Shown: positions 52,301 to 60,860, numbered from the stretch's first letter. The stretch: 64,000 bases of DNA from Leptolyngbya sp. SIO1E4 (GCA_010672825.2 JAAHFU020000005.1:62001-126000); one strand, 5' to 3'. Notes: generated from the letters alone by a model not told the origin. Made by a program: numbers and translations.

Positions 52301-54959
52301 CCTCAGCGTTGACCGAGTTTTTGGTGGGTTTAACTACGCCAACGGCGTAGCGGCCTTAAACAATGGCGAAATTCGCATGGCCGATACAGACGCTCGGGGA
52401 GAGGTGATCGCAACTCGCATTTACGATTTCTCAGGACGCTATGGGTTCAACCAGACACCTCAGATTCAGGCCACGGTCTCAACAGAGGCAGGGGAACTGC
52501 GAGATATTCTAAAGGTTTTGAAAATCACCGAACTGGCTGATTTTCAGCGGGGCTTTATCCCCGACGACGGCTTTATTCCGGATTCCCAAGCCGAAGCCGA
52601 AGCGGCCTTGGCAACCACCCCAGCGGGTAACCCCAATGCCACACTGTTGAATCAGCTGCGGCGTCTCGCTGAAATTCGTGAACTGGAGGATCAAGAAGCC
52701 CGAGAAACGCAAACCGCCACCCTGCCTCCCCTGAGCGATCTGCAGGGCACCTTTAGGGGCCAGGTCGACTTTGCCGCCACCCTACCTGACGACATTACCG
52801 CTCGGTTTGATATCGAAGGGCAATCCTGGACGTGGGGACCTGACTATCGGGCTGATGCTGTGCTGGCGCGAGGTAGCTACGACAATGGCTTAGTTTCCTT
52901 TGCACCCCTCCGCTTCCGATCCGCAATCGGAGAAGAGCCTGCATACATTGACCTGGCCGGACAGTTCTCCCTCGATCCTGAGGATCAACAAAACCGAGTC
53001 ATGGAATTGGAGGTGGTCAATCTACCCGCCGATAGAATTCCCATTGACACGATTCCGGGGCTTGCCAATGCCCCCTTGGACATTGGCGGTAAGCTGCATG
53101 GCACTGCTACTCTGAGCGGGCGGTTAGCAGACCCCAACGTTGCTGGCAGTTTCCAACTGGTGGAAGGAACGTTGAACCGCAATCCGATCCAACGGTTCAA
53201 CGTAGATCTGGAATACAGAGAAGCTCGTCTGGGGTTAGATGCTGAACTTGAGCTCATTAATTCTGATGATCCCCTGACCCTATCGGCTCAAGTTCCCTAT
53301 CGGCTGCCCTTTGTGGAGCGATCGCCCTCCCGCAATGACTTCTTCGTCAACGCAGATGTTAAAGACGAAGGGTTTGCCCTGCTTAATCTGTTAACCCGAC
53401 AAGTTGCCTGGGAGGCGGGGGAAGGGGAGGCCATTTTGAGACTGGCCGGAACGTGGGATGAAGGGACATTTCCTGCGATCGATCGATTTGATGGGTTAGT
53501 CCTGCTGCGGGAAGCCACCCTTGCCTTTGAAGCCTTACCCACCTCCATGACCAATGTCACTGGGCAAATTCGGTTAGATCCCCTGACCCTGTCTATTGTG
53601 GTCGATCGCCTGACCGGGCAGTTCAGCGACGGAGAACTCAGCGCCCAAGGCAGTTTCCCGCTATTCTCACCCCTCCCAGACATCGACGCGGCGAACGGGG
53701 CGGTGGCTGAAACCGGCGAACAGACTCCCCCAGACCTTGCCGAAGCAGACACGTCTCCCGAGGAGGCGAACCCAGAAGGGGCGGATCCAGAAGGGGCGGA
53801 TCCAGAAGGAACAGACCCAGAAGGGGCTGAAACACCAGCATCCCCCGCGATCCAACCGATTACTCAGAGGCCCCTTGCCCTGGATCTGAGCAATATAGAC
53901 CTGAACCTGAAAGGTCTATACAGCGGTCAGGTCAACGGTCAGGTGATTGTAGGCGGCAGTGCCGCATTCGGACCGGAGTTAACGGGGGAAATTGAACTCT
54001 CCCGGGGTACGATCACCATTCCAGAGAGCGGCGACACGACCCAACCCACCGCCGTAAATGGGAGTGCGGAGGCAGGGACGCCTGTCCGGTTCTCTGATCT
54101 CCGCATTGTGCTCGACAGAAATATTCGCATTGTGCAAGGGGGGCTGCTAGACGTCAGAGGGCGAGGCGGTCTGAGCCTGAACGGAACCTTGTCAGATCCT
54201 CGGCCATTTGGCAGAGTCCTGCTACCGTCCGGTAGAGTCGGTCTGTTTGCAGTGTCCTTAAGATTGGCCGGTGAGAATGACCGAGCAGAGTTTCGAGGAA
54301 ACTTTGACCCGATCCTCGATGTCACCCTGCAAACGTCTATTCCAGAAGCCGCCAGCGGTGGGATTCTGCCGACAACCAGCCCATTTCCTCAAAATGAAAT
54401 ACCCGATAACGCCATTGAGGACTTAGGCCTGACTCAGCAAGGCAACCGCTTAGTGCGCATTAATGCTCGCTATACGGGTCGCGTTAGTGAACTTTCAGAC
54501 CTCACCACCGATCGCAGAAACTTAGAACTCACCAGTTCTCCGGTGCGTTCTGAAAGTGAACTCATTACGCTGTTGAGCGGCAATGTCATCGGTGCCTTAG
54601 GGGCATTGGAAAGTGGAGACTTTGTCTTAGAGCAATTCGCAACCTTTGCCGGAGCGGCCCTTTTAGGAACAATTCGAGATTTTCTAGGGGATACGATTCC
54701 CCTGAGTGAATTCCGCATCTTCCAGGTGACCGAAAGCTCTGGAGAAGTCAACGAATCACAAGAGATCGGGGGAGAGATCGGATTTGACGTCACCTCAAAT
54801 ATCTCAGTCTCAGTCCTGAAGGTGCTGACAAACGATACCCCCTTCCAGTTCAACGTTCGTTATCGCATCAGCGATCAGTTTACGCTGCGGGGCACCACCA
54901 GCTTTGAAGACTTCCAAGACCGCACAGGGGTATTGCTAGAGTATGAAACGCGATTCTAA
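49362..54959 (+). CDS. tamB: TamB/DUF490 family envelope protein
   Basis: A 1865-residue AsmA-like protein that bridges inner and outer membrane; relatives move lipids or help outer-membrane protein assembly. One N-terminal membrane helix (about 21-47), then a long beta-taco of repeated ~75-residue units (for example GSLDNLTPAGIRGRANLV and GNIDNLTLAAIRGEGTV), and the conserved TamB C-terminal domain (about 1480-1865; GRGGLSLNGTLSDPRPFGR, LELTSSPVRSESELITLLSG and ALLGTIRDFLGDTIPLSEFR). It ends in the aromatic YETRF, as outer-membrane contact proteins do. A DPEGA low-complexity repeat interrupts it near 53766-53830. TamA is not adjacent. Confidence 0.93.
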   Translation: MSNAPPEEQAPSGTTNNRRRIWATTGLTLGALATLAAVGGAWWAWVFVNERLSPWVSELLTESLDRPVSLGEVERVSLTGIQFGPSAMPPTEADPDTLYVESIQVRFNPLQLLRRRISPRINLIGAQAYIAQDEDDQWLDVEIDLEEDEDRDPFIQVDPVIGIEDSEVALLPYLGEDETPLPLTIGSINGRVGLEKIDVNDPRNPDTRLEAQEIDLEITASPENAGTLIVNGVIQTLDYGEDTPASPLDTVDANLAVQAQQLDLAVLAPVILASLPQDVPLTVTTGTLNGNLEADLTPQEAPQITGTARLDEGAIAVDGLPKTIDDISAQARFQGNRVALENVTAAYANISARAGGLIDTRNGYDLSGEIAPFELSELVEELEIDLPVAAEGTFRAEATMTGPLADPKVTGQLLSTDVVTIDRVQFANLVTELIYTPAELILSSLEIEPLDGGSLTGSGTYRFSDPAELSLQLEGRDLPADAIGRAYGLPDNITLGAVALDADVSGPLDDLSGLISWQAPGGTIPSRGTAEVVASTVRIREAIAEVAGGTVSGTGTLAQGDWDVNLIAQGIQLGVFDQSLQGGIASGNVQLAGSLDDLSLRGIRGNGDITTSLRGGTFNSQIALADGNWDADVQTRNFPVGQFLPGVPITGVTADARLSGNIDNLTLAAIRGEGTVSAAIAGGTVTSDIQLENGFWQASGEGSSLQLAQLVPELQGTGGGTFQLAGSLDNLTPAGIRGRANLVLSDGLATAASLSPQLARSRSPLTASLEWDGQQIQVDSLETAGLFASGTITPRLSGPGAPSIAAVDLALSARDYALSALPVAFPPALALTGQATFDGRLTGTPDDLNLVGSLQLANLALNDLIFDPLLAGDVQFSSQEGLAVSLLGQQDEISVNYDLPSRQVNFRVQASDAIATGETEGDLLQTQLYNFPISALNIPPADSSPYGALRGEVTFATAAINLRDFTTVGQLDVRDLGWGYLSVDRVFGGFNYANGVAALNNGEIRMADTDARGEVIATRIYDFSGRYGFNQTPQIQATVSTEAGELRDILKVLKITELADFQRGFIPDDGFIPDSQAEAEAALATTPAGNPNATLLNQLRRLAEIRELEDQEARETQTATLPPLSDLQGTFRGQVDFAATLPDDITARFDIEGQSWTWGPDYRADAVLARGSYDNGLVSFAPLRFRSAIGEEPAYIDLAGQFSLDPEDQQNRVMELEVVNLPADRIPIDTIPGLANAPLDIGGKLHGTATLSGRLADPNVAGSFQLVEGTLNRNPIQRFNVDLEYREARLGLDAELELINSDDPLTLSAQVPYRLPFVERSPSRNDFFVNADVKDEGFALLNLLTRQVAWEAGEGEAILRLAGTWDEGTFPAIDRFDGLVLLREATLAFEALPTSMTNVTGQIRLDPLTLSIVVDRLTGQFSDGELSAQGSFPLFSPLPDIDAANGAVAETGEQTPPDLAEADTSPEEANPEGADPEGADPEGTDPEGAETPASPAIQPITQRPLALDLSNIDLNLKGLYSGQVNGQVIVGGSAAFGPELTGEIELSRGTITIPESGDTTQPTAVNGSAEAGTPVRFSDLRIVLDRNIRIVQGGLLDVRGRGGLSLNGTLSDPRPFGRVLLPSGRVGLFAVSLRLAGENDRAEFRGNFDPILDVTLQTSIPEAASGGILPTTSPFPQNEIPDNAIEDLGLTQQGNRLVRINARYTGRVSELSDLTTDRRNLELTSSPVRSESELITLLSGNVIGALGALESGDFVLEQFATFAGAALLGTIRDFLGDTIPLSEFRIFQVTESSGEVNESQEIGGEIGFDVTSNISVSVLKVLTNDTPFQFNVRYRISDQFTLRGTTSFEDFQDRTGVLLEYETRF

Positions 54960-54990
54960 GCGATCCTAAAGAGATGCCTATGAACAACAG

Positions 54991-55623
54991 ATGCCTATGA
55001 AACCCCAGCCAGATGAGATCTCACCCCCCGTACCGCCCTCATCAAACGGGGAAGCGGCCACGACTGAAGCAGCCCCCACTACTTTCTGGCGAAAGGCTCT
55101 AGCTAGCCAGGGGAGCAATATCCGCATTTTGGCGATCGCGATTGTGATTGCCGTATTGATGCGCCTCTTTGTGGCAGAGCCTCGCTTTATTCCGTCCAAC
55201 TCAATGGAGCCAACCCTTCACATTGGCGATCGCCTGTTGGTCGAAAAAGTTTCCTATCGCTTTCATCCTCCCCAACCAGGAGACATTATTGTGTTTCAGC
55301 CCCCGCCTCAGCTGCGGGAATACGGCTATACCGGAAAACAAGCCTTCATTAAACGGGTTATTGCGACCCCTGGCGAAACGGTCACCGTGATGAATCACCA
55401 ATTGTTTGTAGACGGCATCCCCCCCCAAGAACCTTACATTCTGGAACCGCCCAACTATGAAATGATTCCCGTTACTGTTCCCCCCAACACCGTATTTGTC
55501 ATGGGAGACAACCGCAACGACAGCAACGACTCCCATGTATGGGGCTTTCTGCCGCAGGCCAACATTATTGGCTCAGCGCGGTTCCGCTTTTGGCCCCTTT
55601 CCCGATTTGGGCAAGTTTCTTAG
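54991..55623 (+). CDS. lepB: Signal peptidase I
   Basis: Membrane-bound serine protease that removes signal peptides. 210 residues: one membrane helix (about 45-65, ILAIAIVIAVLMRLFV), then the catalytic SNSMEPTL with S71, KRVIATPGE with the general base K121, and GDNRNDSNDSHVWGFL (box E). ATG 54991 and ATG 54997 are both usable. Upstream, GATGCCTATGAA occurs twice 17 bp apart. It follows tamB by 31 bp on the same strand. Confidence 0.95.
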   Translation: MPMKPQPDEISPPVPPSSNGEAATTEAAPTTFWRKALASQGSNIRILAIAIVIAVLMRLFVAEPRFIPSNSMEPTLHIGDRLLVEKVSYRFHPPQPGDIIVFQPPPQLREYGYTGKQAFIKRVIATPGETVTVMNHQLFVDGIPPQEPYILEPPNYEMIPVTVPPNTVFVMGDNRNDSNDSHVWGFLPQANIIGSARFRFWPLSRFGQVS

Positions 55624-55628
55624 AAAAG

Positions 55629-55651
55629 TGGGTTTAGGGTCTGGGGTCTGG
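55629..55651 (-). repeat. Core fragment of the dispersed repeat
   Basis: GGGTTTAGGGTCTGGGGTCTGG at the convergent gap after lepB has the core of the TATAGC repeat on the reverse strand without its ends. Short enough to be coincidental. Confidence 0.35.
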
Positions 55652-55727
55652 CAAATCTTCCCTAACTCCCGATTTCCCAACCCTCTTCTCTCGCCTACTG
55701 CAATCCCTCACCGCCGGCCTCAACCGA

Positions 55728-56303
55728 CTAAACACGCAAATAATGCATCCAACAGGCTGTTTGCTCTGGGTTCAGCCTTAAGCGATGATGAAAATCCGCC
55801 CAGTTAGCAAAGGGCGATCGCCGACGCTCGTTCAAAATGCGTTCCAACAAAGCGGCAGACACTCCGGGTAATGCTTGCAGTTGAGCCACTGTAGCTTGAT
55901 TAACGTGGACTGGGGCGAGGGCCACAGGGCTCACAGGATCGTAATAACAAAACTGCAAGAGGGGCTGCAGAGGCATTAAGCGGCCGCAGGGAATGCCCAA
56001 AGCAGCGGCAATATCTTCAATGCAGTGAAAGGATACGCCACTTTGGCTCAGGGTCGTTAGCGTTCGAGCCTGATGAATGGAAATGCCCGGAAGACGCAGC
56101 CAATCATCGACGGTTGCTTGGTTCACATCAATCTGAATCCCTAAGGCAGCGGCAATCGGAACCTCTTCTAACGAGTGCAAGCGACCTAGCGGATCACGCT
56201 GCAGGCGATCGCGGGCAGGATGAAGCCGTCGTTGCCAAGATTGCACACTCCAATGGGTTAATCGGCGCAGCGTTTGCAGAAAAAACCAAGATTTGTCAGA
56301 CAT
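55728..56303 (-). CDS. ComEA-like double helix-hairpin-helix protein
   Basis: A 191-residue protein with two helix-hairpin-helix units: VNQATVDDWLRLPGISIHQA and VNQATVAQLQALPGVSAALL, with VNQAT starts typical of ComEA. HhH pairs bind DNA non-specifically. There is no membrane anchor or signal peptide, which separates it from true competence ComEA. The N-terminal 40 residues are basic (WQRRLHPARDRLQRDPLGR). Leftward; its stop lies 104 bp from the signal peptidase stop. Confidence 0.82.
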   Translation of the reverse strand: MSDKSWFFLQTLRRLTHWSVQSWQRRLHPARDRLQRDPLGRLHSLEEVPIAAALGIQIDVNQATVDDWLRLPGISIHQARTLTTLSQSGVSFHCIEDIAAALGIPCGRLMPLQPLLQFCYYDPVSPVALAPVHVNQATVAQLQALPGVSAALLERILNERRRSPFANWADFHHRLRLNPEQTACWMHYLRV

Positions 56304-56358
56304 ATCAACTTATGGGGAACAGTCTCTTCCTGAGAAACAGTCTCTTTACTTAGCGGGG

Positions 56359-56793
56359 TTAGCTCAGCTTATCTAATAGACTGCGCCGATTTTGCTCAAA
56401 CTCGGATTCAGAAATCAGACCTTCTTGACGCAGTTGCTCTAATTCCCGGAGAGCAGTTGCAATGGCTTGAGTCTGTTGTGAGGCCACAAGGCCTTCCTGA
56501 AGCGGTGATTTGGCTGAAGTTAAACCCAATCGCCCCCCCTGGCGATAACGAAGCAGATACCATACCCCCTCGATCGCACAGGCAATTCTGGGAATCTGTG
56601 TCCACCCCAACAGAAGATATACGCCGCCCCAGACAGGCTGCCCTAAATAAAACTTATGCAGCCCCGTTAGCGGCACCGGCAGGGGATTGAGTGCACCTGT
56701 AAATGCCAGGGCAGCCGCGATCGCCCATTGCCTGGAAGCCCTGGCATCAAGCGCATTCCCATGATTGATAGATGGAGCCTGACCACCCGTCAT
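56359..56793 (-). CDS. TM2 plus SHOCT domain protein
   Basis: A 144-residue membrane protein. TM2 domain (about 22-85): LTGLHKFYLGQPVWGGVYLL carries the Gly-x-His-x-Phe-Tyr-Leu-Gly signature between two membrane helices. The C-terminal 30 residues form a SHOCT helical motif (ALRELEQLRQEGLISESEFEQNRRSLLDKL). Such proteins are of unknown function. Leftward, downstream of it lies the HhH gene. Confidence 0.85.
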   Translation of the reverse strand: MTGGQAPSINHGNALDARASRQWAIAAALAFTGALNPLPVPLTGLHKFYLGQPVWGGVYLLLGWTQIPRIACAIEGVWYLLRYRQGGRLGLTSAKSPLQEGLVASQQTQAIATALRELEQLRQEGLISESEFEQNRRSLLDKLS

Positions 56794-57213
56794 GCCGACC
56801 TCTAATAATCCTGTCGCCCTAGATTAACCCAAGAGAAAGCAAGGAGACGCAATGATTTACCGAAACCTTACTCAAGAGAAGTTCGCCTAGCGGTACAGTA
56901 TATTTCGGGACGTGAAGCTTCTAGCTATCACCAAAGAAGCAGACTAAACTCATAGCAATATGTGTAGTCATCCTATAGATACCGTCGCTTACGTCAGAAA
57001 AGATACAGGCTATCTGCGTAAATGTACAGATGAAATCTTCCTGTTGTCTACAGCCTCCCAACATCTTGTTTCCTACGCTGATTATTTGAAGAAATGAGCG
57101 AGCGTCAGCAAACTAACTCTTCCCTACTGTATTCCTGTTCTAGGGTCTCTTTTCCTAGATCTTCTCAGTCATAATTTGCATATTTGTGTTCTTGCTGCAC
57201 CAGGCTGGTTTGC
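56794..57213. other. 420 bp intergenic region between divergent genes
   Basis: Contains both promoters. A 12-codon open frame with AAGGAG in front (56852-56890) was seen but is too short to call. No RNA or repeat recognised. Confidence 0.45.
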
Positions 57214-58176
57214 ATGACTTCTTCTGCGTTTCCTTCTGACTGGATCAAAAAATTTTCCGACCCTTATGCCATCTTAGGAGTCTCAGTCACTGCTGACGAA
57301 CGCCGTATTGCAAAACGCTATCGACAAGTCGCTAAGCAGCTACACCCCGATCAGCAGCTCAATGCAGACGAAGTTGTCCGCGAGTTTGCAGGTCAAATTC
57401 TGACTCGTTTAGTGAACCCCGCCTACCAGCGCATTAAACAAGACAAAGGTCGATTAGAAACCTTAGCAACGCTTCGATTTAAGGTGCGTCGCCTGAGCAG
57501 AGAGCAAAAACTGATCGCTCGCATCCCCGCTGCTAAACAGTTGATGGAGGCTGACGAAGCTGCAGTCGATATTCTCTACGAAAAAGCGCTGTCCGATCTC
57601 TCAGAGACACAATATGTTTCTGCTGATGAATTTGCCAAACAAACTGCTGCTATCTCAGAACTCAACCTTATTTATTTGCGATGCAAAATGGGCGACCCCG
57701 TTATTCGTGAAAAGCGAACCGGGCTCGTTTCCGCAGGCACCATTCAACAACCCCCACCGGTTTCGCCCCCACCGGCTACCACAACGGTGTCCTCGACAGG
57801 GCCGCCGGTGGGCGAGTCCACCCAGATCAGTTATGCCCAACGCCACATTAACCGTGCTAAAGCTTACATTACAAACAAAAGCTACCCTCAAGCCATTAAA
57901 GAACTGAGAGATGCCGTTCGGATTGAACCCGATAACAGTAACTACCATGCAATGCTAGGGCAAGCCTACCTGCTACAAAAAATGGGGGGTATGGCCAAAG
58001 TTCATCTCCGCCAAGCACTGAAACTTGACCCTAACAACGCGGTTGCTCTCAAATATGCTAGGAAACTTGAAATCAACCTAGATGAGTTAACGAATCGTCC
58101 AGAAAAGAATGGAAATGGACACCGTAAAGGGGGAGGGTTATTTAAGTTCTTTTCTCGGAAGCAGTCTACGAAGTAG
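57214..58176 (+). CDS. J-domain and TPR protein
   Basis: A 320-residue co-chaperone-like protein. The J domain (about 15-75, AILGVSVTADERRIAKRYRQ) has the HPD motif at 44-46, which stimulates Hsp70 ATPase. A helical region follows, then a Pro/Thr linker with PPPVSPPPATTT, then two to three TPR repeats (about 215-290; YPQAIKELRDAVRIEPDNSN and MAKVHLRQALKLDPNNAVAL). The C-terminus is basic (GLFKFFSRKQSTK). The frame extends to TTG 57184, but ATG 57214 fits best. Single gene. Confidence 0.88.
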   Translation: MTSSAFPSDWIKKFSDPYAILGVSVTADERRIAKRYRQVAKQLHPDQQLNADEVVREFAGQILTRLVNPAYQRIKQDKGRLETLATLRFKVRRLSREQKLIARIPAAKQLMEADEAAVDILYEKALSDLSETQYVSADEFAKQTAAISELNLIYLRCKMGDPVIREKRTGLVSAGTIQQPPPVSPPPATTTVSSTGPPVGESTQISYAQRHINRAKAYITNKSYPQAIKELRDAVRIEPDNSNYHAMLGQAYLLQKMGGMAKVHLRQALKLDPNNAVALKYARKLEINLDELTNRPEKNGNGHRKGGGLFKFFSRKQSTK

Positions 58177-58391
58177 GGTTATCTCACCTTTGCGGATGCA
58201 AAAGATCTCCGTAGCGTGTAAGTACGATGGTTATTATCAGCATCGTTAAAAATGTTCATTCTTTGGAATACTGACGATTAACCATTGCGTAACCTGTATG
58301 GAATTACCAAAGAATTCTTTGAAAAGCTGTTTTAGCGTCTTTGAGTAACGAAGTCATAGAATAGAGAGTGATAATAAGAGAGTGATAACAA

Positions 58392-58706
58392 ATGGGATTT
58401 TTTGATTCTGAGGTTGTTCAACAAGAAGCCATGAAGCTATTTCAGGATTATCAAAACCTGATGCAACTGGGTAATAGCTACGGCAAGTTTGATCGAGAGG
58501 GCAAGAAACTCTATATCGGGCAGATGGAAGCCATGATGGACCGCTATCGCATTTTTATGAAGCGGTTTGAACTCTCTGATGATTTCATGGCGAAAATGAC
58601 CGTTGAACAGCTTAAAACTCAACTAAACCAGTTTGGGGTAACTCCTCAGCAAATGTTTGAACAAATGAACCAAACCCTAGAGCGAATGAAGGCTGAGATT
58701 GAGTAG
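58392..58706 (+). CDS. DUF1825 family protein
   Basis: A 104-residue helical protein found across cyanobacteria. It begins MGFFDSEVVQQEAMKLFQDY and has RYRIFMKRFELSDDFMAKMT and MNQTLERMKAEI, which define the family. No biochemical role is known. Single gene, convergent with pth. Confidence 0.85.
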   Translation: MGFFDSEVVQQEAMKLFQDYQNLMQLGNSYGKFDREGKKLYIGQMEAMMDRYRIFMKRFELSDDFMAKMTVEQLKTQLNQFGVTPQQMFEQMNQTLERMKAEIE

Positions 58707-58775
58707 CCGGAAGTATCCCCTATCGTTTCAATCCTTAAGGGATAGCTCCATCGTTCTGCCATAGATCTGAATTAG

Positions 58776-59399
58776 CTATTGGGGTGAGGCAACCCTCCCG
58801 TTGAAAACGCTCATGGCCTTTTCAGTGCCCTGTAGTAGAGCGGTTTCAACCGCATCAACCGCCCAGTCGAGCGCTGTCATGGCTAGGGGCTTTTCATCTG
58901 GTGCAAACTTACCCAACACATGGGAAACGACTGCGCGATCGCGATCGCTGCCATCTTTATCAGTGCTGCCAATCCCAATGCGCAAACGAGGAAAGTCTTG
59001 CGTACCTAAGTGCGAGATGATTGATTTCATGCCATTGTGTCCCCCTGCCGACCCTGAAGGACGCAGTCTCAGACGACCTAATGGCAGATCCATGTCATCA
59101 TAGACAACCAGCACCGATGCAGGCTCAAATTTATACCAGTCCAATACCGCTCGTACGGATTGTCCTGATCGATTCATAAAAGTCTGGGGCTTCAGCAACG
59201 CAACTTTGTGGCCAGCCATAGCTCTGCCATCACCATACACCCCCTTAAACCGTCGATTTTCGCTCAGAGGGATATGCCAGCGGCGACACAAAGCATCCAC
59301 AACATCAAACCCGACATTGTGGCGCGTCTTGGCATACTGTTCTCCTGGATTCCCCAATCCAACAATCAGCCGCAAGGGAACCGATAACACATCTGTCAT
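58776..59399 (-). CDS. pth: Peptidyl-tRNA hydrolase
   Basis: Releases tRNA from stalled peptidyl-tRNA. 207 residues. GLGNPGEQYAKTRHNVGFD contains N17 and the catalytic H27, and LVVYDDMDLPLGRLRLRPSGSAGGHNGMKS contains the conserved Asp and Asn-Gly (seen in two parts). The frame is open to 59492, but the family starts at ATG 59399. It follows tatA by 19 bp and is probably in the same operon. Confidence 0.95.
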   Translation of the reverse strand: MTDVLSVPLRLIVGLGNPGEQYAKTRHNVGFDVVDALCRRWHIPLSENRRFKGVYGDGRAMAGHKVALLKPQTFMNRSGQSVRAVLDWYKFEPASVLVVYDDMDLPLGRLRLRPSGSAGGHNGMKSIISHLGTQDFPRLRIGIGSTDKDGSDRDRAVVSHVLGKFAPDEKPLAMTALDWAVDAVETALLQGTEKAMSVFNGRVASPQ

Positions 59400-59418
59400 G
59401 GCGCTTGTTGAAAAGTCC

Positions 59419-59787
59419 TTAAGCAGCCTGAGTATCTTCTGAAGACGGGGGGGCTTCAGTCTGAGACGTCTCCGCTTTCGGCTCTTCAACAACCGTCTCT
59501 GCCGTCACGACCCCTTCTTCCTGAGGGGCATCTGCCTCCTGACGGGGGGAAAGAGCCTTCGGTTCAGGACGCTCGATAGAAGCCTTCATGGGCTCAGTTA
59601 TCGATTTCTGAATTTGCTCCGCCTCTTTCTTAAATTCTGTCTCAAATTCCTGCTGCGCCTTCTTAAAACTACCCAGTGCCTGGGCCAAGCTGCGCCCAAT
59701 TTCAGGCAGCTTCTTAGGGCCAAAAACTAGCAGCGCTAACACCAGAATCAGCGCCATCTCTGGAAGCCCAACACCAAAAATGTTCAC
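59419..59787 (-). CDS. tatA: Twin-arginine translocase TatA/Hcf106-type subunit
   Basis: Forms the pore part of the Tat pathway in thylakoid and plasma membranes. 122 residues: one membrane helix (LPEMALILVLALLVFGPKKL), the FGPKKLPEIGR hinge and an amphipathic helix (LAQALGSFKKAQQEFETEFK), then an acidic Pro-rich tail. The start is GTG 59787 with GGAGGG just upstream; the longer open frame to 59910 is not used. Confidence 0.9.
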   Translation of the reverse strand: MNIFGVGLPEMALILVLALLVFGPKKLPEIGRSLAQALGSFKKAQQEFETEFKKEAEQIQKSITEPMKASIERPEPKALSPRQEADAPQEEGVVTAETVVEEPKAETSQTEAPPSSEDTQAA

Positions 59788-59878
59788 AACGCCCTCCGAA
59801 ACATCACGAACGCAGCCCACAGATAGCCTACTGCATTCAGTCACAGCTCTGCTGATGAACAGCAGCCTTAAACAATAA

Positions 59879-59908
59879 GGGGGCAGAAGATTGCAATCTT
59901 CTGCCCCC
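59879..59908 (-). terminator. 30 bp perfect palindrome, psbH terminator
   Basis: GGGGGCAGAAGATT-GC-AATCTTCTGCCCCC is an exact palindrome. Reading leftward it lies 25 bp beyond the psbH stop and is followed by CTTATTGTTT, so a Rho-independent-type end separating psbH from tatA is likely. Confidence 0.7.
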
Positions 59909-59933
59909 ACAGTATAGGGCTCAAAAACCGGTG

Positions 59934-60137
59934 TTAATTGCCCAAGCTACGCCAATCTACATCAACACTTTCGAGCAGAAGCGAAGAGTTATAAAGCTGC
60001 AGAATAATCAACAAGAAAACAAGAAACAGAGCCATGAAAACTGCCATGAGAGGAGTTGTCCCCCAACCAGGAGAAACCTTTCCATACTCAGAATTCAAAG
60101 GCTTGAGCAAGTTACTTAGTCGCGTCTGTTGTGCCAT
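59934..60137 (-). CDS. psbH: Photosystem II protein PsbH
   Basis: Small thylakoid subunit (67 residues) needed for photosystem II assembly and repair. It starts [19 protein letters not shown], has the single helix [18 protein letters not shown], and ends [12 protein letters not shown]. It lacks the phosphorylatable extended N-terminus of plants. ATG 60137 fits; the frame extends to 60161. Divergent from psbN with 74 bp between. Confidence 0.97.
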   Translation of the reverse strand: MAQQTRLSNLLKPLNSEYGKVSPGWGTTPLMAVFMALFLVFLLIILQLYNSSLLLESVDVDWRSLGN

Positions 60138-60211
60138 GGATTCCCTAAACGTATACGCCACTTTATAATCCGTAATATTATAAGATTACGACAACTTACT
60201 AGAAATCTCTC

Positions 60212-60343
60212 ATGCAGCCTGCAACAGTTCTTATTATTTCTGTGGCGATCGTCGTCATTGCCTTTACTGCCTACGCTGTTTACACAGCCTTTGGTCCCCC
60301 TGCCAAGCAACTGACCGATCCGTTTGAAGAACACGAAGATTAG
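60212..60343 (+). CDS. psbN: PsbN, photosystem II assembly factor
   Basis: A 43-residue membrane protein: MQPATVLIISVAIVVIAFTA then YAVYTAFGPPAKQLTDPFEE and HED. The N-terminal helix and the GPPAKQLTDPFEEHED end are diagnostic. PsbN assists assembly of photosystem II and is not a core subunit. The opposite-strand arrangement with psbH is the usual cyanobacterial and plastid layout. Confidence 0.96.
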   Translation: MQPATVLIISVAIVVIAFTAYAVYTAFGPPAKQLTDPFEEHED

Positions 60344-60483
60344 CGCCCCTTAAGCTCCCTGCTAAGCATTGCGAACTTTAAGGCACTAGATTGACAAACC
60401 TTATGGCAGCCCAGCACAACGCACAGCGCTCGGCTGATCTGTCATAGGTGCTTCTGCTGCTGAAAAGTTTGTTATAGTAGTAT

Positions 60484-60518
60484 GCCTGCGAAAAGCGAAA
60501 GCTCGCTATTTCGCAGGC
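60484..60518 (+). promoter_or_regulatory. Long hairpin in the rpsP leader
   Basis: GCCTGCGAAAAGCGA (60484-60498) pairs with TCGCT-A-TTTCGCAGGC (60503-60518) around AAGC, 15 pairs with one bulged A. TTATAGT (60471-60477) just before it could be a -10 element, placing the hairpin at the transcript's 5' end, 47 bp before the rpsP ATG. Confidence 0.55.
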
Positions 60519-60564
60519 GGTTGCTCTTTCAGTCACTTAGAGTCAGTAGACATCTGAAATATCC

Positions 60565-60819
60565 ATGATTAAGTTGCGATTGAAGCGTTTTGGGAAGAAG
60601 CGGGAGGTTAGCTACCGCATTGTGGCAATGCAGAGCACCAGTCGGCGAGATGGTCGCCCCTTAGAGGAGCTGGGTTACTACAATCCCCGAACTGATGAAA
60701 CTCGCTTAGAAGTGCCAGCAATTGTGCGTCGTCTTCAGCAAGGTGCCCAGCCCACCGACACAGTGCGGCACATTTTAGAGAAGGCCAATGTATATGAGCA
60801 GCTTAAATCCGAGTCCTAG
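60565..60819 (+). CDS. rpsP: 30S ribosomal protein S16
   Basis: Small-subunit ribosomal protein of 84 residues. [39 protein letters not shown] and [20 protein letters not shown] match the family. It heads rpsP-khpA-phoH, with 41 bp to khpA. Confidence 0.97.
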   Translation: MIKLRLKRFGKKREVSYRIVAMQSTSRRDGRPLEELGYYNPRTDETRLEVPAIVRRLQQGAQPTDTVRHILEKANVYEQLKSES

Positions 60820-60860
60820 CGCGTATCGGGTGTAATGTTGCTGATGTGAGGGTGACAGAT

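Noticed and set aside
54974-55000. 8-codon frame with duplicated GATGCCTATGAA before lepB
   Set aside because: A small duplication that happens to place two start-like ATG codons 17 bp apart; only the second leads into lepB.
56852-56890. 12-codon open frame with AAGGAG upstream
   Set aside because: Too short to distinguish from chance; would need conservation or ribosome profiling.
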